NCBI RefSeq assembly: GCF_963678635.1
Contig: NW_026970820.1
Coordinates: 1,798,001-1,862,000 of the forward strand
From: Symsagittifera roscoffensis
Taxonomy: Eukaryota; Xenacoelomorpha; Acoela; Convolutidae
Reading direction: 5' to 3'
DNA length: 64,000 bases
In this document: positions 47,099-58,803 of the stretch, one piece after another
Position numbering within the stretch: position 1 is the first letter of the stretch
Layout: every line of letters starts with the position of its first letter
Made by a program: the position numbers and the translations under genes
The notes under the pieces: model-generated
What the model was told of the DNA's origin: nothing
The model's input: the letters and a program-made list of their open reading frames with translations, nothing else
Database searches by the model: none

Positions 47099-49000
47099 GT
47101 AAAGGCTTTGAATAGTATGCCATTTTTGATTAAGACAAAATCTTTGGCCAATTGTGTTTTTTTTACAGTCCCTTTTCCACTGCAAATGCAAAGACTAATT
47201 TTTGTTTGAAGTTTTAAAAAATAATAATAGCCTTTTCATTTGTGATGACTCGTATCACTCATAAATCAATGGAAGACTCTGACTAACCTTCTCAAGCATG
47301 GAAAAACATCAAAAAGAAAAAATGATTCTGGTTATTTCAGACTGCTTTTTTTGTTAAATTTCAGATAGATTTTGAAAACTCTTTCTTCAAATTGTATGTC
47401 TGCCGAAAAAGAACAAAAATTACAAACTGAAACCATTTTGGTTAAATTAAGGCTCTTCACCCACCAAATTCGAAATTGCGAAGCTGAAACGAACAATCGA
47501 CAGCTCATTTTATAAGTTTCGTTTTATTTTTTCAAAACATGTGTCATATATTTTCAAAAGCAATTTATTAAAGTTTCATTTTTTACCAGAAAAGTAAGTC
47601 CGAAAAAAAAACAGATTTTTAAATACTGTCAAAAAATAAGGTGGCAAGTAGTTTTACCAATGGAATCATAGTATATGATTAGGTTCAAAATAGTTTTCAT
47701 TACCATTGACTAGACGCTTACTCAATTTGAGAAATGTCCTTAATAACTTTTTTGGAAACATAAAAAACGGATAATGGAAAAGTTTTCTTCAATTTAATAG
47801 AAAAGAATTTTATGAGAAAAACCATTACTAATATCACGTGTAAATTGCGAGAATAGATTCAGGCCACATGCAAAATTTCAGCAGAAGCACTCAAGCAATT
47901 TTGTGAACGAAACAATTGTTCCATAAATTGACAGAGTAGTATAAACACCAATTTTACCATAAAACGTCAAAATAAAAAAATCGCAAAAACTACAAATTTT
48001 ATCCAATTTTGACTTTTAAATACTCTATACCGACTAAATTGACTATGCTATGCTCGAATCAACCATCAGAAACCATTTTTAATCGTTCTGCATTTTTTAA
48101 GTTTTTTTCCATCAAAAAGTTGAGTCAGAAATGGGAAAAAGGTTTTTTTTTCAGAAAAACAAAAAAAGTTGTTCAAAATCAACTAGAAATATAAGCCATT
48201 ATTTTTTAACCTGCTCAGAATGGTTCTGGTGACCGAAGCCGTAAAAAGTACCCAATTCCAGGAAATTCGAAAAAACTCTTTTTTCAGCACTTTGAAAAAG
48301 TGGAAAAATGTAAAAAATAGTCTTCAAACAAATAGGATGAAAAAGTGATCAGTAAAAGCATCGATGCCGTGTCAAATGAGGATTGCATGCCAATTTTTGA
48401 AACAATCCAACGGGTTTTTTTTAAGAACGAAACCATTTTTTGACAATTTTAGTAGTAGTATTTACACTAATTAGTACCATATATGGTCAAAATTCAAAAA
48501 TACAAAAAACTACAATTTTCATCCAATTTTGACCTTCAAATACTCTATACCCACTAAATTGACTATCGGGAGCTCGAATCAACCATCAAAAACCACTTTT
48601 AATCACTTTCAAAATTTTTTATTTTTTAAATCAAAATGTTGAGTCAGAAATAGGAAAAAACAATTTTTTTCAAAAAGTCAAGAAAAGTTGTCCCAATTGA
48701 ATAAACTCACTAAGCCACACTCTATGAACCTGTTCAGAATGGTTTTCATGACCAAAGCCGTAAAAAGTACCCAATTTGAGAAACTTCGAAAAATCACCTT
48801 TTAGTTAACTCAAAAAAGTGGAAAAATCGGGTAAAATGGGCTTCAAACCGATAGGATCGAAAAGTGACCTTTATAAGATATGATTGCCGTGTCAATTTAG
48901 GGCCGCATGCAAAAAATTAGAAAAATTCAACGAAACGTTTTTGAGAACTCGACAAATTTGGTCGTTTTGTTAAACGTTTAATTTTAGAAATTTTTTGTCC

Positions 49001-49022
49001 GGAAGGGGCCCCTTCCCCTTCC
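49001..49022. other. hpIII hairpin of unit D
   Basis: GGAAGGGG pairs with CCCCTTCC around CCCCTT, as in unit C apart from the loop. It stands 29 bp before CTAG. Confidence 0.88.
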
Positions 49023-49145
49023 TAAATGCTTTTTATGCTACACGCGACCATCTAGATAGGTCAGTGACCTGCGGTGCATGGGTGTTATGGACTTGATTCG
49101 TCAGCATTGGCCTGGGGGCCATTAGCTTCAAGACATGTGGCACTC

Positions 49146-49182
49146 GCAGAAAAAGAGCACCCGAAGGGTGCTCTTTTTCTGC
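49146..49182. other. hpI hairpin, family F form (17 bp, perfect)
   Basis: GCAGAAAAAGAGCACCC pairs with GGGTGCTCTTTTTCTGC around GAA, with no mismatch. Relative to family B, both the loop and the lower stem changed, and the stem was kept or improved. Confidence 0.92.
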
Positions 49183-50634
49183 TCGAATGTCTTGTGAAAC
49201 GGTATCTGATGAACTTTGTAGGGTGTCACAAAAGCAACATGACAAAACGTTCTGTATCTGATCAGTAATGGTCAAAAAAGATTTATGACACTTTCAATGA
49301 CTGAAGCTACACCTGATCAGTCTCTAGAGAACTCTAAAACAAAGTAACTTATATTTTTCAGTGACTCATGAAGAGGACTGTTTCAACGAAAACAAGTTTT
49401 CGGAAACAGTCCTAATATTTTTCTTGGAGCTCATTTTCAAGTAGGTGGACTTTCAATAGTGACTAATAGTTGAATTAGACTTGGAATTTGTCCCAAAAAG
49501 TTAAGTTTGTCTCAAATTGATTAGAAGCAATAGACAAAAAAAAAACATTTTTTTTATTTGATAAATATACTTGAGTCAGAAAAGTGAAAAATCCATTTTT
49601 TTCAAAAAGTCATGAGAAGTAATTCAATTTGCATTAAATCACTAACCTATATTATATAAACCTGTTCAGATTGGTTTTCATGAACAAAGCCGTAAAATTT
49701 CCATATTTAGAGAAAAGGCAAAAAAACACCTTTTTGATTAACTGAAAAAGGTAGATAAATCGGGTAAAGTCGTCTTCAAACCTATAGGACCGAAAAATGA
49801 TCTAATTGAGATATATATTTAGTGTCCCTTGTAAGGTCACATGCAAAAAAGTGAAACAATTGGGGTGGCCACTTCAGAAAACAAGACTTTTTTTCGGACT
49901 TTGGCCATTTTTATTTGAAGTAAAGTTGTAGTAAGTTACCAGAGAAAAAAAAGTTGTAAAAACCAAAATTTTTATCCAATTTTGACAATTAAGTACTCTA
50001 TACCTACTAAAATGACTATGGCAAGCTCAAATATGCCATCAAAACTCATTTTTTCTCACTTTTTAAAATTTTTGTTTTTTTGATATAAAATGTTGAGTCA
50101 GAAACGTGAAAAATCAATTTTTTTCAAAAAGTCAAGGGAAGTTGTTCCAATCAATTTGTTTCACTAAAACAAACTTTCTCAGCCTGTTCAGAATGGTTTT
50201 CATGTTTAAAGCTGAAACTTTACACATTTTGAGAAAAGTGGAAAAAATAACTTTTTAGTTACAAAAAAACCATCATTTTTGTTGCAGTTTTTGAAAAAAC
50301 TCAAATTTTTAAGAGAAACAAATTTTCCCAAACCTACATAATTGGGCTCCCAAAACAGTTTACTTTCATCCATTCTTCATCAATTTACCCCAATTTGTTA
50401 ACCAAAATAGAGTTACTGAGCCATTTTTACCAAAAAACGTGGTTTTTCCCTGTTTTTCCCCATTTTTCCCACTATAAGTCAACGCATAACAAAATTTTGG
50501 GAAAACGGAGCAAAAGTGTATCCTTAGAATTGCATTTTAGGCCCGCATGCCAATTTTTATCGAATTCTATCCCGACAATTTTGAGATCAGCACTTTTTCC
50601 GAGCAAATAGTCATACCGTTATAATTCTTTGGCC

Positions 50635-50656
50635 GTTCGGGGCCCCTACCCCAAAC
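50635..50656. other. hpIII hairpin, family F form
   Basis: GTTCGGGG faces CCCCAAAC: seven pairs and one C-A mismatch, which would be a G.U wobble in RNA of the opposite strand. A second small hairpin, CGCC-gaa-GGCG, follows just before GGACGGCCACCTAG. Confidence 0.78.
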
Positions 50657-50694
50657 TCACTAAACAAAGACGCCGAAGGCGGACGGCCACCTAG

Positions 50695-52321
50695 TTGTCA
50701 CTGTGGCCCCGCTGTGTTCTTGACTTTTGAGGAGACGGTTCCGCGGGGGGCGGAGCAGGGGAACGCTTAACGCACTCGCAAAAGGAGCACCCTTCGGGTG
50801 CTCTTTTTTGCTCGAAAGTTTTCTGAAACGGTATCTGATGAACTTTGTAAGGTGTCACAAAAGCAACAACACAAAACGTTCTGTATGTGATTAGAAAAGG
50901 TCATAAAAGATTTCTCATACTTTCAATGACTGAATCTACACCTGATCAGTCTCTAGAGAACTCTAAACCAAAGTAACTTTTGTTTTTCAGTGATTCATGA
51001 AGAGGACCGTTCCAACGAAAACAAGTTTTCGGAAACAGTCCTCATATTTTTTTTCGAGCCAATTGTCAAGTACGTGAACTTTCAATTGTGAAATATAGCT
51101 GAATTGGACTTGGAGTTTGTCCCAAAAGGTTAAGTTTGTCTCAAATTGATTAGAAGCAAAAGAAAAAAAAAACATTTTTTTTTATTTGGAAAAAAAAGTT
51201 GAGTCAGAAACGTGAAAAAACCCTTTTTTCAAAAGTCATAAAAAGTAGCTCCAATTGGCTTAAATCACTAGGTAGATAACTAGGCTACAAAAAATGAACC
51301 TATTTAGAATGGTTTTCATGACCAAAGCCGTAAAATTTCCATATTTAGAGAAAAGACAAAAAAAAACAACTTTTTGGTTAACTCAAAAAGGTAGATAAAT
51401 CGGGTAAAGTCGTCTTCAAATTTATAGGATCGAAAAGTGATCTACATAGGGTATATATGTAGTGTCCTTGTTAGGTCGCATGCGAAAAAATAGAACAGTT
51501 TTGTTTGCCACTTCCGAAATTAAGACTTTTTTTTCGAAATTTGGCCATTTTTATTTGTAGTAAAATAGTAGTAAAATAGCCGAGAAAAAAATTGTAAAAA
51601 CCAAAATTTTTATCCAATTTTGACGTTTAAATACTCTATACCTACTAAAATGTCTATGGCAAGCTCAAATAAGCCATCAAAATTCATTTTTTCTCACTTT
51701 TTAAAATTTTTGTTTTTTGGATATACAATGTTGAGTCAGAAACGTGAAAAATCAATTTTTTTCAAGAAGTCAAAATAAATTTGTTTCACTAAAACACACT
51801 TTATGAACCTGTTCAGAATGGGTTTTTGGGTTAAAGCCGAAAATTCACCCATTTTGAGAAAAGTGGAAAAAACACCTTTTTAGTCACAAAAAAACCATCA
51901 TTTTTGTTGCAGTTTTTGAAAAAAATCAAATTTTTGAGAAAAAATTTTTTTCTCAAACCTTTATATTTAGGTTCCCCAAACAGTCTACTTTCATCCATTC
52001 CTTGTCAATATACCCCATTTTTTGAACCAAAACAGAGTAAATAGGTGATTTTGATCAAAAAACGTGTTTTTTACCATTTTTGCCCCCCATTTCCCTCTAT
52101 AAGTCAACACATAACAAAATTTTGGCAAAACGGGGCAGAAGTGTATCCTTAGAATTTCAATACGGGGCCGCATGCAAAAAATTAGGGAATTCTGACCTCC
52201 AGTTTTCGAGAACACGACTTATTCTGCACGAAAGGTAATATAGGTAAATGTTCTTTCGAACCGACGGGGCCCCTTCCCCTGTCTCTACTGAACGCCAAAG
52301 CCGGACGCGGCGGCCACCTAG
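50695..52321 (+). repeat. Family B unit B6
   Basis: A 1627-bp cassette with box at 50714-50736. hpI is at 50778-50811, hpII at 51003-51042, hpIII at 52263-52283 and CTAG at 52318-52321. A local duplication (ACTAGGTAGATAACTAGGCTAC) lies near 51267. Confidence 0.92.
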
Positions 52322-53914
52322 ATGTTTTTGTGGCCCCGCTTTTTTAGTGACTTTTGATGACTAGGTTCCGCGGGGGGCGGAGCAGGGGAACGCTAAACGC
52401 ACTCGCAAAAAAGACCACCCTCAGGGTGCTCTTTTTTGCTCGAAAGTCTTGTGAAACGATTTGGAACTGTAAGTATTGGAAGCAGTTACACACAAAACGT
52501 TATGCATCTTTGTGATCATAGTCACAAGTGTTTTTCGACAGCTTCTATCACTCAATCTTGACATGATCTATTTCTAAAATGGCCAAAATAAAGTGATTTT
52601 ACGTTTTTCAATGATTCTTGAAGAGGACTGTCTCAACGAAAACAAGTTTTCGGAAACAGTCCTGGTAACTTATTTTTGATCTCGTTTTCGAGTCTATCGA
52701 CTTTCAGTCGTAATTAGTAGGCTAACAGGACCTATATTAGGTATTAAAAAGATTGAGTTTGTACCAAAAACATCAAAAGCAAGAGATACAAAAACATGAA
52801 AAAAGTTCAAAAAATTTCAAAAATTTAAAAAATTCGAAAAAATTTTCCAAAAAACTTGATTTTTTGTTTTGTCATAAAATAACAAAAAATTAACGTAAAA
52901 TGAACTTTCAATAGTCCATTTTGACTAATTTTTACGATTCAAGCACATTTTAACTTAATAACAACATTAAAAAAACCACTGGAAAGGGTGTTTTTCAGCA
53001 AACGCCCTTTTTGACCACACCTACGAAATTGATAACTTTTTATCTAACAAATATAGAGACCTCGGGTTTTTTGCATTGTAATGGGCATACTGAAGACTAC
53101 CTCTCGCGTGCTGGAACGAACAATTTTTCTCTTTAATTTTTCCCGCAATTTCGAATTAGGGCGTTTTTTGGCTAATTTTTGTCCTTTTGGGCGGTAAAAA
53201 GTCAAACTTAGAGACAACTGTCAAAAATTCTGTTATCACATGATAGAGTCAACATGCCATGGCGTACCAGATAGTGTCCTGATTCAGACCAAAATTGCCC
53301 TCTAATTGTCCGTGGGGGGAGGAAATTGAAAATTTTTTATTTTGGCGGGAAAATTTGAAATTTTTCAAAAAAACATTTACTCCACAGACAACGGTTTTAA
53401 ACTAATGTTGGCATGGTACACAATTTATCGCTTCATAATTAGGGTCGATTTCTGCCGGGAACATTGATTTTTTAAAAAAATGACCAAAATTTTTGTTGCA
53501 TTTTTTCAAAAAAATCAAAATTTTGAGAAAAAAAAAGTTTAAAAATCCTACATATTTAAGCTCCCCAAACTGTCTACTTTCATCCATTCCCTATCAATAT
53601 AACCCATTTTCTCAACCAAAATCAAGTTATGGGGCCAAAAAGTCAAAAAACGTGAAAAAACGACATTTCACGCCCATTTTCGCCCCATAAGTACCACACA
53701 TAATGTTTTTTCGGAAAAACGTCACCAGAGTTTTCGCCTTATCTCAGAAAGTTTCAGGGGGGTTGGCAAAATTTCAGAGGGATCTGACCTACAGTTTTCG
53801 AGAACTTGACTTTTTCTGCAAGAAAAGAATAAAAGGTAAATGTTCTTTCGAACCGACGGGGCCCCTTTCCCCTGTCTCTACTGAACGCCAAAGCCGGATG
53901 CGGCGGCCACCTAG
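52322..53914 (+). repeat. Family K unit K3
   Basis: A 1593-bp cassette with lead ATGTTTTT and box at 52341-52363, whose sequence equals that of K2. hpI is at 52405-52439, hpII at 52624-52663, hpIII at 53855-53876 and CTAG at 53911-53914. It is followed by the single-copy unit G. Confidence 0.9.
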
Positions 53915-53995
53915 GGGGCAGGGTTGTGTGGTCTATTCTCGACTTTAGTTACTTGCATTGCGTGGGGAAGAATACGAACAGCGCTCAACGCACTC

Positions 53996-54028
53996 GCAGA
54001 AAGAGCACCCTGCGGGTGCTCTTTTTGC
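53996..54028. other. hpI hairpin of unit G
   Basis: GCAGAAAGAGCACCC pairs with GGGTGCTCTTTTTGC around TGC: 15 pairs including one G.T wobble. The loop and lower stem differ from both B and F. Confidence 0.88.
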
Positions 54029-54204
54029 TCGAGAACTGTAAGTCGATTTAAATCTTACATATTTCGTCCGAAATTTAACTTTTTTTTCTAGTTGTTCTCA
54101 GTTAAACTCCCATGATACCTCAAATTGTATTCCTGGAAGGGCATTTTTATAAGTCACTCTGTGGCTCGATCAATTAACTACCAAATACGTTTTGATTTAC
54201 GAAA

Positions 54205-54244
54205 TGGACTGTTTCAACGAAAACAAGTTTTCGGAAACAGTCCA
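54205..54244. other. hpII hairpin of unit G
   Basis: TGGACTGTTTC pairs with GAAACAGTCCA; after an AA bulge, CGAAAAC pairs with GTTTTCG. The terminal T-A replaces the A-T of families B, F and K, so both arms changed together. Confidence 0.88.
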
Positions 54245-55477
54245 AATTTTAAATTATGATCCCAAATACAAACAAAGAGAATTCTAATGCGTTGGTTAAA
54301 CTTACAGAGCCCAGCCCATGTATTTGTGTTTATTGACTGTTCAAACACATAACAACTATGTTAAAAACAATATTATTAAAATAAAAACAAAACAAATAAT
54401 CGAGAAAGAAATTTAAGTTTATCAAAAAAAATATGCAAAAAAATCACTTATTTCTTTTTTTAAGTATCACAAAAACCTCAGTTTGAAAAAGATGATACCT
54501 GAGAGGCCCGTTTTGACGCGTTACTACAGTTTAGGCACGTTTTGACTTCGCAACTCACAATGATCGATTAACTTTTACGTTTGATTTACAAACACGCTTT
54601 TTTTTACCACAATCAAAATTTCATTACTTCTAAACCTCTTGAACAAATTGATGAAAATTTTTGCATCAAAACTAACTTGTCAAGGGTTTTTGAGGTATAT
54701 AAAAATTGTCTCCAGTTAAATAATGATTTTTTGGCTAATTTTTGAAAAAAAAATTAAAAAATTTGACAAAAAAAATTTTTTTTTCATATTTGGCGATCAA
54801 AAAGTGCCTTCTATGATGGACCAGCAAAAAATTTGTTTTTAGGTCATAAGTTTGGCTCACTAGGGTATACAAACTGGCAAAATGTTTATAATAAAAAAGT
54901 TTAGAAGAACAGTGATTTTTTGAAAAAAAAAGAAAAAAACGTAAAAAAATCAGTTTTTGGCGGGAAAATTCTCAAAAAATCAAGAATCAAGTTTTCTCTC
55001 TCTTTACTCCAATAAATTAATTCGGCCACGACAATCATTTTTTGTGATCAGTAAAAATGTCGAAAAACGACCGGAACATTGACTTTTTTGAAATTTGACA
55101 AAAAACTTCAAAAAAACCGCAAAAAAACATCAAAAATCTCGAAAAAATTGCAAAAAAAATTTTGCCAAAAAATACACCATTCGATTCCCTTAACTGTGCT
55201 TGTGTCCAAAAAAAACATCACTTTTTCGCATTTTCTCAACCAAAATTGATTTATTGGGGCATTTTTGAAAAAAATCGTGATTTTGACCAAAAAAAACGCC
55301 CCTTTTTCCCCAAAAAGTGCAACTCATAACATTATTTCGGAAAAACGCCTTCCCAAGTTATATCTTAGAATTTTGTCCTCTACCTACATGCAAAGTTTGA
55401 AGAAATTCTATACTGCCGTTTTCGAGAACTTGAATAATTTTTTTATTTTCCTAATTAGGTATTTTTTCTAGTTGACC

Positions 55478-55500
55478 GGCAAGGAAACCCTACCCTTGCC
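55478..55500. other. hpIII hairpin of unit G
   Basis: GGCAAGG pairs with CCTTGCC over 7 bp, around a 9-nt loop AAACCCTAC. No other family has this stem sequence, yet it holds the same position, 34 bp before CTAG. Confidence 0.88.
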
Positions 55501-55538
55501 TAAAGGATTCACAAAGCCGGACCGCGACGACCACCTAG

Positions 55539-57171
55539 ATAGGTCAGTGACCTGCGGTGCATGGGTGTTATGGGCTTGATTCGTCAGCATTGGCCTGGGG
55601 GCCATTAGCTTCAAGACATGTGGCACTCGCAGAAAAAGAGCACCCGAAGGGTGCTCTTTTTCTGCTCGAATGTCTTGTGAAACGGTATCTGATGAACTTT
55701 GTAGGGTGTCACAAAAGCAACATGACAAAACGTTCTGTATCTGATCAGTAATGGTCAAAAAAGATTTATGGCACTTTCAATGACTGAAGCTACACCTGAT
55801 CGGTCTCTAGAGAACTCTAAAACAAAGTAACTTATATTTTTCAGTGACTCAGGAAGAGGACTGTTTCAACGAAAACAAGTTTTCGGAAACAGTCCTATTA
55901 TTTTTCTTGGAGCTTATTTTCAAGTACGTGGGCTTTCAATTGTGACTAACAGCTGAATTAGACTTGGAATTTGTCCCAAAAAAGTTAAGTTTGTCTCAAA
56001 TTGATTAGAAGCAATAGAAAAAAAAAATTTTTTTTATTTGATAAAAATACTTGAGTCAGAAACGTGAAAAATCCCTTTTTTTCAAAAAGTCATAAGAAGT
56101 AGTTCAGTTTGCATTAAATTACCAAACTACAATATATGAACCTGTTCAGATTGGTTTTCATGAACAAAGCCTTAAAATTTCCATATTTAGAGAAAAGGCA
56201 AAAAAACACCTTTTTGGTTAACTGAAAAAGGTAGATAAATCGGATAAAGTCGTCTTCAAACCTATAGGACCGAAAAATGATCTAATTGAGGTATATATGT
56301 AGTGTCCCTTGTAAGGTCACATGCAAAAAGGTGAAACAGTTGGGGTGGCCACTTCAGAAAATAACACTTTTTTTCGGACTTTGGCCATTTTTTTGTAGTA
56401 AAGTAGTAGTAAGTTACCAGAGAAAAAAAGTTGTAAAAACCAAAATTTTTATCCAATTTTGACATTTAAATACTCTATACCTACTAAAATGACTATGGCA
56501 AGCTCAAATATGCCATCAAAACTCATTTTTTCTCACTTTTTAAAAATTTTGTTTTTTTGATATAAAATGTTGAGTCAGAAACGTGAAAAATCAGTTTTTT
56601 TCAAAAAGTCAAAATAAGTTGTTCCAATCAATTTGTTTCACTGAAACACACTTTTTCAGCCTGTTCAGAATGGTTTTCATGTTTAAAGCTGAAACTTTAC
56701 ACATTTTGAGAAAAGTGAAAAAAATATCTTTTTAGTTACAAAAAAACCATCATTTTTGTTGCAGTTTTTGGAAAAACTCAATTTTTTAAGAAAAACAAAT
56801 TTTCCCAAACTTACATAATTGGGCTCCTAAAACAGTCTACTTTTATCCATTCTTCATCAATTTACCCCAATTTGTTAACCAAAATAGAGTTACTGAGCCA
56901 TTTTTACCAAAAAACGTGGTTTTTCCCTGTTTTTCCCCATTTTTCCCACTATAAGTCAACGCATAACAAAATTTTGGGAAAACGGAGCAAAAGTGTATCC
57001 TTAGAATTGCATTTTAGGCCCGCATGCCAATTTTTATCGAATTCTATCCCGACAATTTTGAGATCAGCACTTTTTCCGAGCAAATAGTCATACCGTTATA
57101 ATTCTTTGGCCGTTCGGGGCCCCTACCCCAAACTCACTAAACAAAGACGCCGAAGGCGGACGGCCACCTAG
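55539..57171 (+). repeat. Family F unit F2
   Basis: A 1633-bp cassette and near-copy of F1. The palindrome GGTCAGTGACC is at 55542-55552, hpI at 55629-55665, hpII at 55857-55896, hpIII at 57112-57133 and CTAG at 57168-57171. Confidence 0.9.
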
Positions 57172-58803
57172 TTGTCACTGTGGCCCCGCTAAATCAGTGA
57201 CTTTCGAAGGAGTAGGTTCCGCGGGGGGCGGAGCAGGAGAACGCTAAACGCACTCGCAAAAGGAGCACCCTTCGGGTGCTCTTTTTTGCTCGAAAGTTTT
57301 CTGAAACGGTATCTGATGAACTTTGTAAGGTGTCACAAAAGCAACAACACAAAACATTCTGTATGTGATTAGAAAAGGTCAAAAAAGATTTCTCATACTT
57401 TCAATGACTGAATCTACACCTGATCAGTCTCTAGAGAACTCCAAACCAAAGTAACTTATGTTTTTCATTGATTCATGAAGAGGACCGTTCCAACGAAAAC
57501 AAGTTTTCGGAAACAGTCCTCATATTTTTTTTCGAGCCCATTGTCAAGTACGTGGACTTTCAATTGTGACTAATAGCTGAATTGGACTTGGAATTTGTCC
57601 CAAAAAGGTTAAGTTTGTCTCAAATTGATTAGAAGCAAAAGAAAAAATAAAAAAATTTTTTATTTGGAAAAAAAAGTTGAGACATAAACGTGAAAAAACC
57701 CATTTTTCAAAAGTCATTAAAAATAGCTACAATTTTCTTAAATTACTAGGCTACAATATAAGAACCTGTTTAGGATGGTTTCCATGACCAAAGCCGTAAA
57801 ATTTCCATATTTAGAGAAAAGGCAAAAAAAAAACAACTTTTTGGTTAACTCAAAAAGGTAGATAAATCGGGTAAAGTCGTCTTCAAACCTATAGGATCGA
57901 AAAGTGATCTATATAGGGTATATATGTAGTGTCCTTGTTAGGTCGCATGCAAAAAAAATAGAACAGTTTTGTTGGCCACTTCCGAAATTTAGACTTTTTT
58001 TTCGAAATTTGGCCATTTTTATTTGTAGTAAAATAGTAGTAAAATAGCCGAGAAAAAAAATTGTAAAAACCAAAATTTTTATCCAATTTCGACGTTTAAA
58101 TACTCTATACCTACTAAAATGTCCATGGCAAGCTCAAATAAGCCATCAAAATTCATTTTTTCTCACTTTTTAAAATTTTTGTTTTTTTGATATACAATGT
58201 TGAGTCAGAAACGTGAAAAATCAATTTTTTTCAAAAAGTCAAAATAAAGTGTTTCAATCTATTTGTTTCACTAAAACACACTTTATAAACCTGTTCAGAT
58301 TGGGTTTTTGGGTTAAAGCCGAAAATTCACCCATTTTGAGAAAAGTGGAAAAAACACCTTTTTAGTTACAAAAAAACCATCATTTTTGTTGCAGTTTTTG
58401 AAAAAACTCAAATTTTTGAGAAAAAATTTTTTTCTCAAACATTTATATTTAGGCTCCCCAAACAGTCTACTTTCATCCATTCCTTGTCAAAATACCCCAT
58501 TTTTTGAACCAAAACAGAGTTAATAAGTAATTTTTATCAAAAAACGTGTTTTTTACCATTTTTGCCCCCCATTTCCCTCTATAAGTCAACACATAACAAA
58601 ATTTTGGCAAAACGGGGCAAAAGTGTATCCTTAGAATTTCAGTACGGGGCTGCATGCAAAAAATTAGGGAATTCTGACCTCCAGTTTTCGAGAACACGAC
58701 TTATTCTGCACGAAAGGTAATATAGGTAAATGTTCTTTCGAACCGACGGGGCCCCTTCCCCTGTCTCTACTGAACGCCATAGCCGGACGCGGCGGCCACC
58801 TAG
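57172..58803 (+). repeat. Family B unit B7
   Basis: A 1632-bp cassette with a 24-nt box at 57191-57214, differing from B5's box at two sites. hpI is at 57256-57289, hpII at 57481-57520, hpIII at 58745-58765 and CTAG at 58800-58803. The box flank has GCAGGAGAACG instead of GCAGGGGAACG. Confidence 0.92.

Larger units (their letters stand above)
46582..49055 (+). repeat. Unit D, single-copy cassette
   Basis: A 2474-bp cassette whose first 470 bp match nothing else except hpII of unit C. hpI is at 46708-46739 and hpII at 47056-47098. The body carries 520-bp monomers, marked by GTTGAGTCAGAAA at 48119 and 48638 (a degraded copy near 47593) and by GCATGC-type sites at 47866, 48385 and 48905. hpIII is at 49001-49022 and CTAG at 49052-49055, preceded by CCAT instead of CCAC, as in unit C. 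Its 3' half is the closest relative of unit C. Confidence 0.9.
49056..50694 (+). repeat. Family F unit F1
   Basis: A 1639-bp cassette. The start differs from B/K: an interrupted palindrome GGTCAGTGACC (49059-49069), then a small hairpin TGGCC-tggg-GGCCA (49108-49121). hpI is at 49146-49182 and hpII at 49374-49413. The 5' body follows family B, with 520-bp markers near 49570 and at 50092. The 3' module is its own, with hpIII at 50635-50656 and CTAG at 50691-50694. Near-copy of F2. Confidence 0.9.
53915..55538 (+). repeat. Unit G, single-copy cassette
   Basis: A 1624-bp cassette, the most diverged of the B/K/F-like units. hpI is at 53996-54028 and hpII at 54205-54244. The body is related to K and to the 3' part of E (TTTTTGGCGGGAAAATTC, GACCGGAACATTGAC) but heavily changed. 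ACATGC replaces GCATGC near 55385. hpIII is at 55478-55500 and CTAG at 55535-55538. Its early age or independent origin makes it useful for judging which elements are constrained. Confidence 0.88.
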
